From Leucosporidium creatinivorum (lineage: Eukaryota; Basidiomycota; Microbotryomycetes; Leucosporidiales; Leucosporidiaceae): 64,000 nt of DNA. Shown piece after piece: positions 45,089 to 57,347 of this stretch. The stretch's first letter is position 1. Each line of letters begins with the position of its first letter. Below the pieces are notes generated by a model, which was not told where the DNA came from, made no database searches, and saw only the letters and a list, made by a program, of their open reading frames with translations. The position numbers were made by a program, and so were the translations under genes. The DNA lies in the NCBI GenBank assembly GCA_001600635.1, contig BCKL01000016.1, forward strand, positions 424,449-488,448, written 5' to 3'.

Positions 45089-48000
45089 ATGAGCACCTCC
45101 ACCTCACCCCTCTCCCTCCTCGACATCCTCCGCGGTAACATACCCGCTCCTGCTCCTGCTCCTGCCCCTCATCCAGCTCCCACCTCCGCTCCCCCCCAGC
45201 AGCAGCAGCAGCAGCAGCCCAACGAGCTGGACAGGCTGTTTCAATCCGCTTTCTCTACTCCGCACCCTTCCACCTCCATCTCCACCTCCTCCGCCAATAC
45301 AGCGACCAACGGCACCCTAGCGCAGTTGGAGGGGTTGAGGGAGCAGCCCTCGCATGCGCACTCGCCGGTCAACGGAGGTGGTGGAGCAGGGGATAAGGCC
45401 GAGGCGAGCAATAGTCTCTTGAGCCTGTTGCAGGGGATGGGAGCTGGGTCGTCCCCTGCTCGCCCGGCGCCCGCTGGGCCGGGAGGGGAGAAGCAGCAGC
45501 AGGTCAAGCAGAATGGTGCAGCAGGAGCAGGAGCAGGAGGAGACAAGAAGAAGGAGAATGAAGCTGCGAGGGACTTGCTCGCCACTTTGATGGGTGGGGC
45601 GAAACTGGTCGCCGAGCAGCAGCAGCAGAACGGCCACTCCTCCCCTCCTCCTCCTCCTCCTCTCGCCTCTCCCCAGCCTCAGCCGGAGACCCAGCAACCC
45701 CCTCAGCCCGAGACGACACAGCAGCCCAAATTCGCCCCCTTCATCTCGCCCTTCGACCTGCTCGCTCGGGCGCACGCCGCCGAACTCGCCGCCGCCGCCG
45801 CCGCCGCTTCGCCTCCTCCTCCTTCTCAGCAACCCACCACAACGAGCAAAGCCGCCTCGGCTCTTCCTCCCCATTTGCTGCCAATGCCCATGTCGAGACC
45901 TAGCTCGGCGGCGAGTAGCGACGCCGAGGCTTATACCTCTGAGGAGGGTGGAGCGGGCTCGGCGCAGGCGGCTCCTCCTCCTCCTGCTCCTAGCTCGACC
46001 ACGACTCCGGAGAAGAAGAAGACCCACCCGACCTCCCTCCTCGCTTCGCAATACCTCTCCTGCACGCCTCCCTCCTCACCCTCTCCTTCCTCCCCCGCCG
46101 GCCTCACGCTCCCCCCCTCGTCCTCGTCCGAAGAAGTCCAACACCTCCAAGTGGACCTCCTTCTCCCCCATCTCGACTCGCTCGCCCCCCTCCCCCCTCA
46201 CACGCCAATCACCCTCTTCCCCTCGTCGCCTCTCTACCCTTCCTCTCCGCACGGGGCGCACGGGGCGCAGAAAGTCGGCATCTGGAAGAGGGGGATCGTC
46301 TACTCTACGGCTAAGGGACGGGTGAGGGTCATTGGCAGGGAGAGGGGGGGGAGGGGACTGATTAAGCTTGGGGGAGGGGGAGGCGGGGTGGGGGATTTGC
46401 AGGTTGCGGGAGGAGAGGAGGGGGAAATGGCGATGGAGAGGATTGTTGCGTGCACGGGGGGAGGAGCGGAGGGGAGGTTCGGGGTGTGGAGGGTTGTTGA
46501 AGATGAGAAGAGCGGGGAGATCTCGTGAGTCCCTTGCTCTTCTCCTTCTCGAGCGAGCGAGACGAGCGAGTGAGCTGAAGCTGACTAGCGTTCGGTCGGT
46601 CGGTCGGTCGAGCAGGCACACTCCCCTGCTGCGTCTCACCTCCCCTCCTTCCCCTTCCTCACCCTCTTCGACCTCAAACCAAGCTCGTTTCCCCCTCCTC
46701 CGTTTCCACCCTCATTTCCCTACTACTTCCCCTCTCCTCGCGCTAGCAGTGAACGATGGGAGGGTCTTCTTGCTCGACCTTTCGAGCGTTCTCTCCGCCG
46801 GCGAGGGAGGAAAGGGATTCAAGGAGGGTGGAGAAGAGCTGCTGTATGGACTGGGCAAGGGGGTGCAGTGCGGTGGGGTACGTTGGCTTCTTCTCTCCTT
46901 CTCTCTCTCTTTCCTCGCTCGCAGCGCAGCGCTGACCTCCGAAACAACACCCCGAAACAGCCCATCATCGACCTCTCCTTCTCCCCCGACGGCTCGGCGC
47001 TCGTAGTCCTCCTTGCGGATGGAAGTTGGAGCGTCAGGAGGACCGAGAAACCCAGTCAGGTGGTCCGAGCTGGCCAGCTCGGCTCGGAGGAGGAGGAGGA
47101 GGAGGAGGAGGGAGGGTGGAGCGGAATCTCGTTCCTCTCTCCTTCTGAAGGCCGGCCTAGCGCGTTGGTCGTCACGAGCAAGAGGGGGACTGTCGCTCGT
47201 CTCATCCCTCTCACCTCCTCGCCGTCGCCCTCTCCTTCCTCCGACGAAGGCGCCTTCATCTCCCTCCTCCTCCCCTCTTCCTCCGACATCGAGCCCCTCA
47301 CCCACTTCTCTCACCACGCCTACCACGCCCCCTCCCAAACTCTCTACCTCTCCTCCTCCCTCCGCGGGTCGCTCTTCGCCTTCCGCCTCGCCTTTTCGCC
47401 CCGAGCGGCTTTGAGGGCGCAAGAAGCCGATTCGGACGCTGATTACCTCGCTCTCTCACTCGGCGCCGGAGGAGGAGGAGAGGGTGGCGTCTGGGTGAGG
47501 GTCGAGCATGTTGTCGAAATCCCGACCGAGGCCAGAGTACTCGGGTTCGTTCTCGACGACTCGGCCGAAGAAGAGGGCTCGATGGGCGCGCTCCTCCTCC
47601 ACGAAGGAGGGGTGCATCACATCGTCTTTCCCCTCCCCTCTTCTTCTTCCCTTGCTTCGGCCTCTTCGCCCACCACCTCGAAGCGGGAGAAGGCCGAGGG
47701 AGAGGGAGAGGGAGAGGGAGGAGGCATGTTAGGACCCGAAGCACCGAGGAGGATGAGTTTGGAAAGCTCGATCCATGTGAGTGAGGTGGTGCAGGTCGTG
47801 GTGAGCGAGGCGGATCCGCTTGCTGGGCATGGAGTGGTGGGAGGGAGGAGAGGGAGCGTGATGAGCGAGGGCTTTACGGCGATTCAGGAGGAGGTGACCG
47901 CTGTCGCTGCCGACGCTGTCGCCGAGGAGGAAGACGCCGACAGCAAGCCGCTCGACTCGCCTTCCGCCGTACTCGCCTCTCCTTCTTCACCCTCGGCCTC

Positions 48001-49903
48001 GCTACCCACCGCCGCCGAACCTCTCCCACTCGCCGTCTCTCAACCCCAAGCAGAGGAGGACACCAAACCCGCGATCAAGCTCTCCGGCACGGCCGTCAAC
48101 GCCGCGATCCGCTCCATGAAGGCCAAGAACAAGGGCTCCAGCTCTCCCTCTCGCTCTCCCACTTCACCCTCAACCTCGACGGCGGGAACGAGGGACCCGA
48201 TCGCCAATGCGTGGGCTACGGGCGTACCGCCTGCCAAGAAGGAGAAGAGCAGCAAGGGAGGAGCGGCGGGGAATGAGGAGGTTTTGAGAGAGTTGAGGAA
48301 GGTGGAGGAGGGGTTGGAGGGGAGGATCGCCAAGGCCGTGAGGGGGGAGATGGAGAGGCATGGTGCGTTGGCTTTTTCGTTCATCTCTCTTCTTCCGAAT
48401 CCCCGAGTCGAGTCGAGGAGGCGTGCGAGCAAGACCGAGTGAGGACCAAGCTGAACCTCCCCCCTCACCTCGAACAGCCCAACGCGCTGAAGAGGACCAA
48501 CTACACTCCCTCGCGGCCGACACTGCTCGACAAGAGACGATGCTCAAGCTCGTTAGCACTACTCTTTCGAAGAACACGGGTCGATTGGTTGAGGCGGCGA
48601 TCAAAGAGCAGGTCAAGCATCAGGTGATTCCGAGCCTTGGGAAGCTCGTAAGCGCGGCGGTGCAGGAGCAGGTGGGGAGGGGGATTGAAGAGGGGATGAA
48701 GGAGGTGAGTCGTCCTGAAGTTTCTCGCGCGCGCGCGATTCTCGAGCAAAGCTGATCGCGATTCGATCCGAGCAGGCCCTCCCTCACGAGCTCTCCAACC
48801 TCCTCCACCGCCCCGACCTCCTCGCGCACCTCTCCCACACCCTCTCCACCACGCTCGGTCCCTCCCTCGCCCAATCCCTCCTTCCCGCCTTCCATTCCTC
48901 TCTCAACACCGCCATCGAGACCACCATGAAGGAGGTTCGCCGCGAGATGGTCGATGTGAGGAAAGAGATTGTGCAAGAGCAGAGTGGGGTGGTTGTGAGA
49001 TTGGAGGAGGAGGTGATGGGATTGAGAGGGGATGTCGGGGAGTTGAAGGCTGCGCTGGGGAGGATGGAGAAGGTGGTCGCGAGTTTGGCTTCGGCGGGGA
49101 TAAGGCAGCCGGCGATGGTTAGGTCGCCGGCGACGAGTCAGCAGGCTCAGCACACGCCTCAGTACCAGCAGCCGACTCGTCCTGCTCAACAGCAGCGACA
49201 GGTCTCGGGACCGGGACCGGCTCAAGCTCTCTCGCCTCAGCATCGTCAGCAGTCTCAGCAGCAGTCGCCCTACTCGCTCCCTCCCATCCCTCGAGTCCCC
49301 ACCCCTCCTCAAGCCTACGAAGAGATCGTGAGTCCCTGGCCATGCCCCCTCGGCGCTTTTCTCGCTGACCTCCTCGCCCAAACAGTTCACCAACGCCCTC
49401 CTCCCGCAACACGAGCCGACGTTCGCCTCCCTCGTCCACTTGATCAACAGCTCCCCTCCCTCCCGCCTCGAGTCTATCTTCCCTCCCGCTCCTCAGCCCC
49501 CCAAGATTTCTCCCGCCGTCATCCTTTCCCTCGCGTTTAGGCTGTCGGAGGTCATCGCTTCTGCTGATGGACCGTTGGAGGAGGAGGGAAGGAAGCAGCT
49601 GCATTGGGTTAGGAAGTGTTTGACTGCGATGGACGGGAAGGTGCGTCCAGGCTTCTCTCTTCCTCCCGTTCTCCTCGTCGCCAAACCGAAGCTGACCCTT
49701 CACTTCTCGCACAGTCGCCCGAACTAGCCGACTTCACCCCCCGGATTCTCGACTCGGTCATCACCTCCCTCCACAACCGCTGCAAGCGTCTCCACGCCCT
49801 TGGCGACAAGCGAGGGATGGAGGAGGCCAGGACGGTGGAGCAGTATGCGAGGGCTGAGCAGAGGTTGTTCTCGGAGAGGGCGAGGGAGACGTTTAGGCGT
49901 TAG
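45089..49903 (+). CDS. EDC4: EDC4/Varicose-type enhancer of mRNA decapping
   Basis: This is a scaffold of the decapping complex in P-bodies. The start MSTSTSPLSLLDILRGNIP is followed by a long Pro/Gln/Ala-rich region with a Gln run and Ala run. Next comes a WD40-like part (FPLLRFHPHFPTTSPLLALA, ALVVLLADGSWSVRRTEKPS and TLYLSSSLRGSLFAFRLAF), then a Ser/Thr/Glu-rich linker. Toward the C-terminus are coiled coils such as VQEQSGVVVRLEEEVMGLRG and the alpha-helical EDC4 C-terminal region (FTNALLPQHEPTFASLVHLI to ARETFRR). There are seven or more exons. The order (WD40, linker, coiled coil, helical tail) is that of EDC4. The repetitive regions are GC-rich and expansion-prone. An intron acceptor near 46615 is preceded by four or five GGTC units. 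Confidence 0.8.
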
Positions 49904-50181
49904 TGGGAGGTCGTTATAGCATAGTACTTTCTTAGTCGTCTAGTCTCGTAGTCGTTCGCAACAACAGCACTTTCTCGGACTCGGGAGCTCGGCGCAGGGA
50001 GAGTCGGCTCTCATCAGTCCCATCCGTTCTCTCAGGCGGGCCTCCTCACCTCTCATCTTCTCCCTTCCACCGTTTAATTCTGACGGCTCCTCCTTTTCCT
50101 TCGTTTTCGGCACTTCGCCTCCTCGGACGCCCCTCTGCAACGTCGCCGCCGAACTTCGTCGTTTCGCCTTGGATCACGACC

Positions 50182-52271
50182 ATGATGCCTCGAACTTCGA
50201 CAAACGACTCGCAGGACGAGTACTCGCCTCCACCATGGCTCAACAGCAGGAGTAAGAGGAGATACGGCCGTCGAGGGAGCAGCGGGCGAGGGAGGGATCC
50301 GTCGAGCGAAGATGAGGAGGATCTGTTGTCGACGAGTTTTGAGACGACGAGCGAGGTGAGTGCAACCAGCTTGACTCTTTCAATCGCTGTACTGACACTT
50401 TCACTTCTGCAGGACGACGACCTGCCATCTTCCGGCTCTCGTCGGCGGAAAAGACGTCCCCTTCTTCCGCTCACCGAGCCTCTGGACGATCAAGAAGGCT
50501 CCCAGCACCAGCTCGTGTTCATCCTCGCTGCTGTTTGCGGTCTCTGTCTGCTGGTACTCGGTGGATTCGCCCTCTACGAGTACTACAAGTTGAAGACGGG
50601 AAACTCGGCCATGTTCAGTTCGGCCGATCCCACAGCGACCACCGCCACCACTCGAGCGCCTCCAACACCAACAAGAACCCCGACAGAGGACTCAGGATCC
50701 GATGAAGAGGCGCCGCCACCCACTGGAGCGAGCAAGACGAGCTCGAGCGCTTCGACGTCAACCTCGGCGCCGGCCGGAACCTCGCCTCCAGCTTCGGACT
50801 CGCCAGGCTTGAGCTCATCAGATCCTTTGCTGTCGGAGGAGATCATCAAGCTGATCAAGTCTAATCTCGCGGCGAACGACGGCGATACGTGAGTCTCGCA
50901 GTTTTCCTTTCACCGAGGGGCTGAAGCAAGCTTTTGCACAGGCGAGGCTGATCTCGCCCTTACTCTTTCGTGCGCGTGTACAGCTGGGTATCTGGTACTG
51001 AGACCCAAGCACTACTCGAGCTTGACTTCCCCGAGCTCTCCGTCTTCTCGCCAACCTGGCTCAAATCGACCCTCGTCCCCTCATCTACCAACGCCATCAT
51101 CGACGAATGGAACTCGAAGCGACCCGAAGGTGCTCAGCAGTTCGCAGAGATATCGGGTGGAGCTGCTGGGGACCCTGCCTCGCTCGGTGTAGCCTGGATC
51201 CTGGCGGCCAAGTCCAAGTCAGGCCTCGAGCAGGCCATCAAGCAGGAGCTGGACTACCTGCTGAAGACTGTTCTCCGCACCTCGGATGGTGCTATCAGTA
51301 TGCGACCTCCTGGGGAGTCAGTGCAGCTTTGGTGAGTGCTCATGGGAAGGGAAGAGCTGCGAGCTGCGCTAACGCCGAGCTTGCTTTTGCAGGAATGACT
51401 ACGTCTGTGAGCTCGACTCGTCTCTCACTGGCATCCGAAAGAAATGCTGATTCATCTTCCGCGCTCAACAGACATGGTGCCGCCCTTCCTTGCTGCTTAC
51501 GGCGCCTTCAACTCGGACACCTCGGCGCTCAAGGAAGCCTACACTCAGTGCAAGCTGTACCGCAACTACCTTCAAGATCCAACGACGAAGCTATGGAAGC
51601 ACATCGTTCAGGGTGATTGGGGAGATGCAGGCCTCTGGGGAACTGGTGAGCTGGTCCACTTTCCTCGTCACCAAATGAGCGCCGAGCTAACGCCCCACGC
51701 CTACAGGAAACGCATGGGCAGCCGCCGGCATGACTCGAGTCACAGCGACTATGATCAACTCGCCCTACGCCAGCTCATTTGCCCCGGAGATCAATGACCT
51801 TCGCTCGTGGATCGACGAGATCTTCGTCGCCGCCTTTTCGAAGGTGGTGAGCCGTGTTCGGCTCTCCTTGCTGTCTACCAGCTCTGACAGCTCTACGTGA
51901 TTATAGCAATCCGGTAACCTCCTTCCCAACTACTACGACAAGTCCTCGACCTTCTCAGACTCGGCTTCCTCGGCCCTCCTCGCTGCCACTTCCTTCCGCC
52001 TCGCCACTCTGGGCCTCACTCAGACCTCGACCAACCTCGCTGTCGCTTCCGCCATTCGCCTTGCTGTCAATGCGAAGGTCGATACCAAGTCTGGATGGCT
52101 GCAGGACGTCGTGGTGAATTGGAGCCGCCGAGCTGTCAGCGCCGAGTTTTGAGCTGACCTTCCTTCGCCTCACAGGATCCTCTCAGCTGGGAGGTGGAAG
52201 TCAACAAGTCGCCCGAGGGACAAGCTTTCGTGCTCCTCCTTCAAGCCGCTTGGATCGACTACGCTCTATAG
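50182..52271 (+). CDS. Type II membrane protein with six-hairpin (GH88/GH105-like) domain
   Basis: The N-terminal module is an acidic/Ser/Arg cytosolic tail (MMPRTSTNDSQDEYSPPPW) and one helix, HQLVFILAAVCGLCLLVLGG, followed by FALYEYYKLKTGNSA and a Thr/Ser/Pro linker. The second part resembles (alpha/alpha)6 unsaturated-uronyl hydrolases, with WVSGTETQALLELDFPELSV, GGAAGDPASLGVAWILAAKS, MVPPFLAAYGAFNSDTSALK, GDWGDAGLWGTGNAWAAAGM and NLLPNYYDKSSTFSDSAS. The enzyme should face the cell exterior. Catalytic residues cannot be assigned with certainty. Its catalytic part is nearly identical to the secreted protein at 60350-61914, while its anchor resembles the neighbour at 52650-54894. Confidence 0.75.
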
Positions 52272-52649
52272 ATTTCCTTCTTCTCCTGAGAGCCGAGCGA
52301 GCCTGTAGATACGGAAGGACGTCCCCTAAGGGGGTTTTCAAGACTGTAGGATGTAATGCTGAAGTGAAGCTGATGCTGTAGTCCAGCTGTAGTCCTGACG
52401 CGAGCTGCTGGCTCTCTCTTTGCCACCTTCGGCAACGCCGAGCTCAGGTCTCCTTGCTCTTCGCTTGTCACCTTGCTCCCCTTCAGCTTTCCAAGCTCTC
52501 TCTTCATCTTCCCGACCTACAAGTCTGCACCTCTTGAACTTCTACTCACCTACAGGATGCCTCCTGTCTCGCTCGCTACCCCAGTCCTCGGAGGCTCCTG
52601 CGAACGTTTCCACCGAAGTCGAGACGGTTCGACTCCCACCACGACAACA
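52272..52649. other. Intergenic between the two anchored glycosidase genes
   Basis: This holds the 3' end of one gene and the leader of the next. An upstream in-frame ATG at 52558 would lengthen the second protein by 31 residues, but the homologous start is at 52650. Confidence 0.45.
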
Positions 52650-54894
52650 ATGCCTCGAAGCTTCAGTACAGACGACTCAGAGGACGACTACTCGCCTCCA
52701 CCACGGTCTAGAAGCAGGAGGAGAGACCCCTCGCCACCGTCGGAGAGCGACGACGACCCGAGCGATGAAACAACGGAGGAGAGCGACTTGGAGAGAGGAC
52801 GCGGTAGAGGACGGCGAGGAAGCGGCAGGGGCTCAAAGGAGAAGGATAGATATTACGGGAGGAAGTATGGAGGTGGAGGAAGAGGTGGCCGAGGGAGAGG
52901 TCCGCCGAGCGATTCGGATGAGCAGGACTTTTTGTCGACTGATCCCGAAACAAGCGATGTGAGTGCAGCTATGTTCAGCGCAAGATAATTGCTATAACTG
53001 ACTAGCTGTCTGACCACAGGACGATAGCCGACCACTTCCACGCCCTCGTCCTCGCAAGCGCCGTTCGGCTCTCCCTCCCGCCGCCGCTCCTCCTGCCCAG
53101 CAAGACAACTCGCAACGCCAGCTCGTCCTCATCCTCGGCGGAGTGTTCTGTCTCTGTCTCCTTGTCCTCGGAGGATTCGGACTCTACAAGTACTACAAGA
53201 GCAAGACGGGCGACTCGGCGGATTTGGCTTCGACAGGCTCGACAACGACTATAACCGTCACCGCTGCTGGTCAGGCGCCGATCACGACAGTGATCAATGC
53301 TTCAGCAGGATCGTCAGGGAAGTCCTCCTCCCCCGGTGGAGGAAGCAAGACGACCTCGGGCGCATCGCCGGCGAGTTCGGGCTCGACGTCCTCGAGTGCT
53401 ATGGGCGACGGGTTGTCTGGAACCTTCACCGGTCTCTCTCGGAATCAGATTGGCATCGGATTCCTTCCCGAGTGAGCTGTCGATGGCCTTGAGCAGCGGA
53501 AGAGTACCTGGCGCTGATATTCGCCGTACTTCCTCAGCGGCGACAAAGGCCAGAGCATGGCCGACATCACCGGCGGACTAAACATAAAAAGCACCTATTA
53601 TGGCTGGTGAGCTACCGACTCTCGCCCTGTTGCGGGAGCTCCCCGCTCCTGAACTGACATCCAGTCCACCTCGGCGCTTCACAGGTACGCTCAGCTGCCC
53701 GACAATGGCGCTGAATGGGACGGCAAGCAGCTGCTCAACGCAATGGAGGACATCAAGGCGTGCAACTGCATCTTTCAGCCCGCCGTAATGCCCACGAAAG
53801 GCTGGAAAGGACTTTCGGCCGGCGACAACGCTCAAGCGCTCTCCATTGCCAAGATCATGAAGAAGTTCACCGACGAGGGTATCGAGGTGTGGCTTCGATT
53901 CGCGCACGAGGTCAATTGGTATCAGTGTACGTCGTCTCGCCTCTGTCTCAGTCGCTCGAGCTGACCTCTGCCGCCTTGCTCACAGCCGATGGGACGTACA
54001 AAGGAACGGCCGACGACTTCAAGGCAGGTTGGGCAGCGGTAGCAGCAGCAGTCGCCGACAATCCAATGGTCAAGATGTTCGCAAGTCCTGTCCTCTCCTC
54101 GCCATTTTCCCATTCGCCGAGCTGACCTCTCCTCGCAGTTTACGCCCAACATCGCCGACTTGACCACCTATCAGAGGTTTTTCCCAGAAGATCCGAAGAC
54201 GGTGCACATTATCGGCATCGGTGAGTCGCCTGAGCGACGGTCCTCAGCTCGGCGCCTCAAGCTCATTCGCTTCCGCCGATACAGATTACTACCCAAAATC
54301 GACCTCGGAGAACTTTGTGGACAGGATGAAGGACTTTTACGACGCCTATTGTAAAGACGGCACCATCAAGTTCGCCATCGGAGAGACTGGGTGAGTGCTT
54401 CGAGTTGGTTTCGGGGTCGCCGAGAAGCCTCGTTGCTGCCCTCCACTCGTTAACCCAAAGCTGACATTTCACTTCTCTACTTACTCATACTTTCTCTCTC
54501 AGAACTGGCTGGCACGCTACCATCGACGAGCGACTGGCGTGGCTGGCGCAAACGAGCTCCGAAGAAGCGGCGAAGGCGATGCCCAATTACGTCGGAGGTG
54601 AGCTCTGAGCGGTTCGAGTTCGACTTCATGGCCGTTCAATGACCTCTACTCTTCGTCGGATTGCGCCTCACAGTTGCCTGGTTTAACGTTCGTCTTACTT
54701 CGGCGCTCGCTTTGTCCTTCGTCGCCGAGGCTGCGAGTTGACTTCGAGTTCGCTGACCCTTCATGGCACTGCAGTACGCCAAGGAAGAAGAGTTCCGCCT
54801 CTTCATCACGGGCGACGACAAGACCAACAGCGCAACCAAGGCTTGGATCGCCGACGGGTGCTCGGAGTCGGGCGCGAAGATTGGCAATGCTTGA
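52650..54894 (+). CDS. Type II membrane protein with GH26-like catalytic domain
   Basis: The N-terminus MPRSFSTDDSEDDYSPPPRS and the helix RQLVLILGGVFCLCLLVLGG, then FGLYKYYKSKTGDSA, are homologous to the preceding gene. The external part is unrelated. It reads GLSRNQIGIGFLPD, YGWYAQLPDNGAEWDGKQLL, VWLRFAHEVNWYQ (likely acid/base Glu), FFTPNIADLTTYQRFF, IIGIDYYPKS and FAIGETGTGWHATIDER (likely nucleophile Glu). That is a (beta/alpha)8 clan-A glycosidase pattern, closest to GH26 mannanase-like proteins. About ten exons. The cytosolic Arg/Gly-rich tail has many RGR repeats. The start is set by homology with the neighbour's MMPRTSTND. Confidence 0.65.
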
Positions 54895-55209
54895 GGGCAG
54901 TGGGATGTTATCGTATAGAAGTAGGAGGGGTATATACATATTTCTGCTTATCAGCCAGCTTCGAAGGCAGCGAACGGCGGCGAGCTCGAGAAAGACCTCG
55001 GCGAAGACACACCCCCTCTCTCGGCTTTAGGAAGCTTGAAGCTCTTTTGGATGATCTGTACAGCATCTGGGTGTAAACGGGTCTGCTCTCTGCTCTCTGC
55101 TCTCTGCTCTCTGACACTTTTGCGGGTCACCTGCTTCGGTAGACCGCCGCGCGTGGAGATTCGAAGTTCGCTTCGCATCTCTCTTCCTTCGCTCTCCTCC
55201 TGCTGGACC
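54895..55209. other. Intergenic with a 7-mer tandem repeat
   Basis: This is the leader of the MCT-type gene. It contains about four tandem CTCTGCT units at 55084-55112. Nothing else was recognised. Confidence 0.5.
55084..55112. repeat. Tandem heptamer CTCTGCT x ~4
   Basis: These are perfect head-to-tail units in the 5' leader of the MCT-type transporter gene, about 100 bases before its ATG. Confidence 0.85.
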
Positions 55210-57347
55210 ATGGCGACCACCTCAGCACGCACGGAATCACTGGAACTAGGATCGATTGGTACTCGGTCGTCCTCACTACGTACAGGCCAGGAAAGCGCGG
55301 CGGAAGACATCCTTCAGGCGAGCAAAGCGCAGGATGCGGAGGTCCCCGAGGGCGGATACGGCTGGGGTGAGCACCAAATTGTGGTGCAGAAGTCTAGAAA
55401 TGCTGCTGATTATACTGCACCTCTCTAGTGGTCGTGGCTGGCTGCGGGGTGCTCTGTTTTTGGTTCGTAGGGACCTCGTACTCGTGGGGGATTCTCCAGG
55501 CGAGTTTGCCATGCTTCTCCAACCAGAAACCTCTCAACTAGACCTTTTTCTCCTCCTCTACGTCTCTCTTGCTTGCTCTACCTCTCACACCGAGTCCTCA
55601 GCACTCATTCCCTCGGCCTTCTCGCCCTCCGGGCTCCTTCGCTGATGCTGCTCTCCACAGGCCGCCCTTGTCGAAGAGAAGCTAGCACCAGCTACATCTC
55701 TGAGCTTCGTTGGATCACTCGCCGTCTTCTTCATCGCCGGCCTCGCCCTCGTCAACGCCCGTCTCATTCGCTTGATCGGCGCTCGCAACACTGGGCTGCT
55801 CGGCATTACCTTCCTCGGCGGTAGTGAGATTCTCAGTGGATTCACTACCAAGTCTTTACCGGGTCTGTTCATCACTAGTGGAGTCGGAATGGGCATCGGA
55901 ACGAGGTGAGTGCTTGAAGCGGCTGACTTCGGCGATGGCTCGCTGACGATTGCTTCCTTCTGCAACAGTCTGTGCTTCATGGCAGGTCGAGAGGAAACCG
56001 AATACGATCGAAAGCAGCACCATCTGACAGACCTCTCACTGTACAGACTGTGTCGGTTACGCCAGCTCAGTGGTTCGCGAAGAAGCGAGGGCTCGCGACG
56101 GGCATCGTCTACGCTGCTGGAGGGCTTGGAGGTACCGTCATCGCCTTCATGTTCGATGGTTTGATCCAGCGCTTGGGGTAAGACTCGTTTGACTGTGGCG
56201 ACGAGATGAACATTCTCAGCTGAGCCTCTTTGCCGAGCAGAGTCGCTTGGACCTTCCGGCTGTGCGGCCTTCTCACGCTGGCCACCGGTCTACCGGCAGC
56301 TTGGCTCATCAAAGAACGTTCAGCGATCCGCGCAGCCACTTTCGTGGAGTGGTACGTGGAGCGAAGTCTTCGGCGCAGGCTCGAGTTAGCTGACTTCTTT
56401 CCCCCTTCGCAGGCGGCTCTTCCGCGATCCCATCTTCCTGCTCCTCTTCCTCGCCGCCGCCATTGCAACCTTCCCCCTCTTCGTACCGCCCTTCTTCCTT
56501 CCACTCTACGCCGGATCTCTCGGACTCTCGCCTTCGTGAGTCAGGATCATGTCCAAACGCCGAGGCAACTATTGAGCTGACTCTCGCCTTGCCAGAGCGG
56601 GCGCTGGCCTGGTCGCTGGATTCAACTTCTCAAGCGCCGTCGGACGTCTCTCCTGCGGATTCATGTGCGATAAGCTCGGCGCCGTCAACACTTTGCTCTT
56701 CTCGCTCGTCATCTCGGCTGGCTCAATGCTCGTCCTGTGGCCTCTGTCGGACTCTATCGCGCCACTCGTCGCTTTTGCTATCATCAATGTAAGCTCCTCT
56801 TCGCTCACCGCTCATCGCCCCCTGGCTGCCTTCGCCGTCTTCGGCCTGTGGCTCGGCGGACGGGACGGGCCTCCTCGTGGCCTCGGTGTACAGTGATACC
56901 TCGGACTGAAGCTGACCAGCCTCTTCATCATCTTGCAACAGGGTATCGGCAACGGTGGCTTCTTCGCTGTTGTAAGCGCCTCCCATCTCACTCAAACTCG
57001 AGCCCCGGACTCACTTTTAGTTCTACAGATCCCGAGCGTGGTCGGCAGCGTCTTTGGCTCCGCTCGAATGGGAGTGGCTATGGGTATGATTGTCAGCGGA
57101 TGGGCTGGGGGCTACTTGCTGGTAAGCTGAGTACAGCGAAACGACGTCGGCGCTGAATTAATTCGCTTCTGTTTGACAGGGCGCACCCATCGCTGGGTAT
57201 CTCCTTGCGGCGTTCGGCGGTCAAGATGGGGGACTACGAGCCTACCTACCGGCCATCATGTACGCAGGAGGACTGTCGCTCCTGGCAGGAGCTCTTGTCG
57301 CCACAGCTCGATTCAAGATGGATCGCAAGGTGCTCAAGAAGCTATAG
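55210..57347 (+). CDS. MFS transporter of the monocarboxylate (MCT) type
   Basis: The protein begins MATTSARTESLELGSIGTRS and the MCT signature VPEGGYGWVVVAGCGVLCFW spans the first intron. It continues with FVGTSYSWGILQAALVEEKL, FVGSLAVFFIAGLALVNARL, TPAQWFAKKRGLATGIVYAA and GLGGTVIAFMFDGLIQRLG. After a central loop come VAGFNFSSAVGRLSCGFMCD and VVGSVFGSARMGVAMGMIVS, ending FKMDRKVLKKL. About ten exons. The second intron, 55500-55660 (161 nt), has a GC donor (CAG|GCGAGT) and a CACAG acceptor; phase and homology require it. The substrate is unknown. Its exon 2 end and this intron are duplicated downstream at 57463-57640. Confidence 0.82.
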
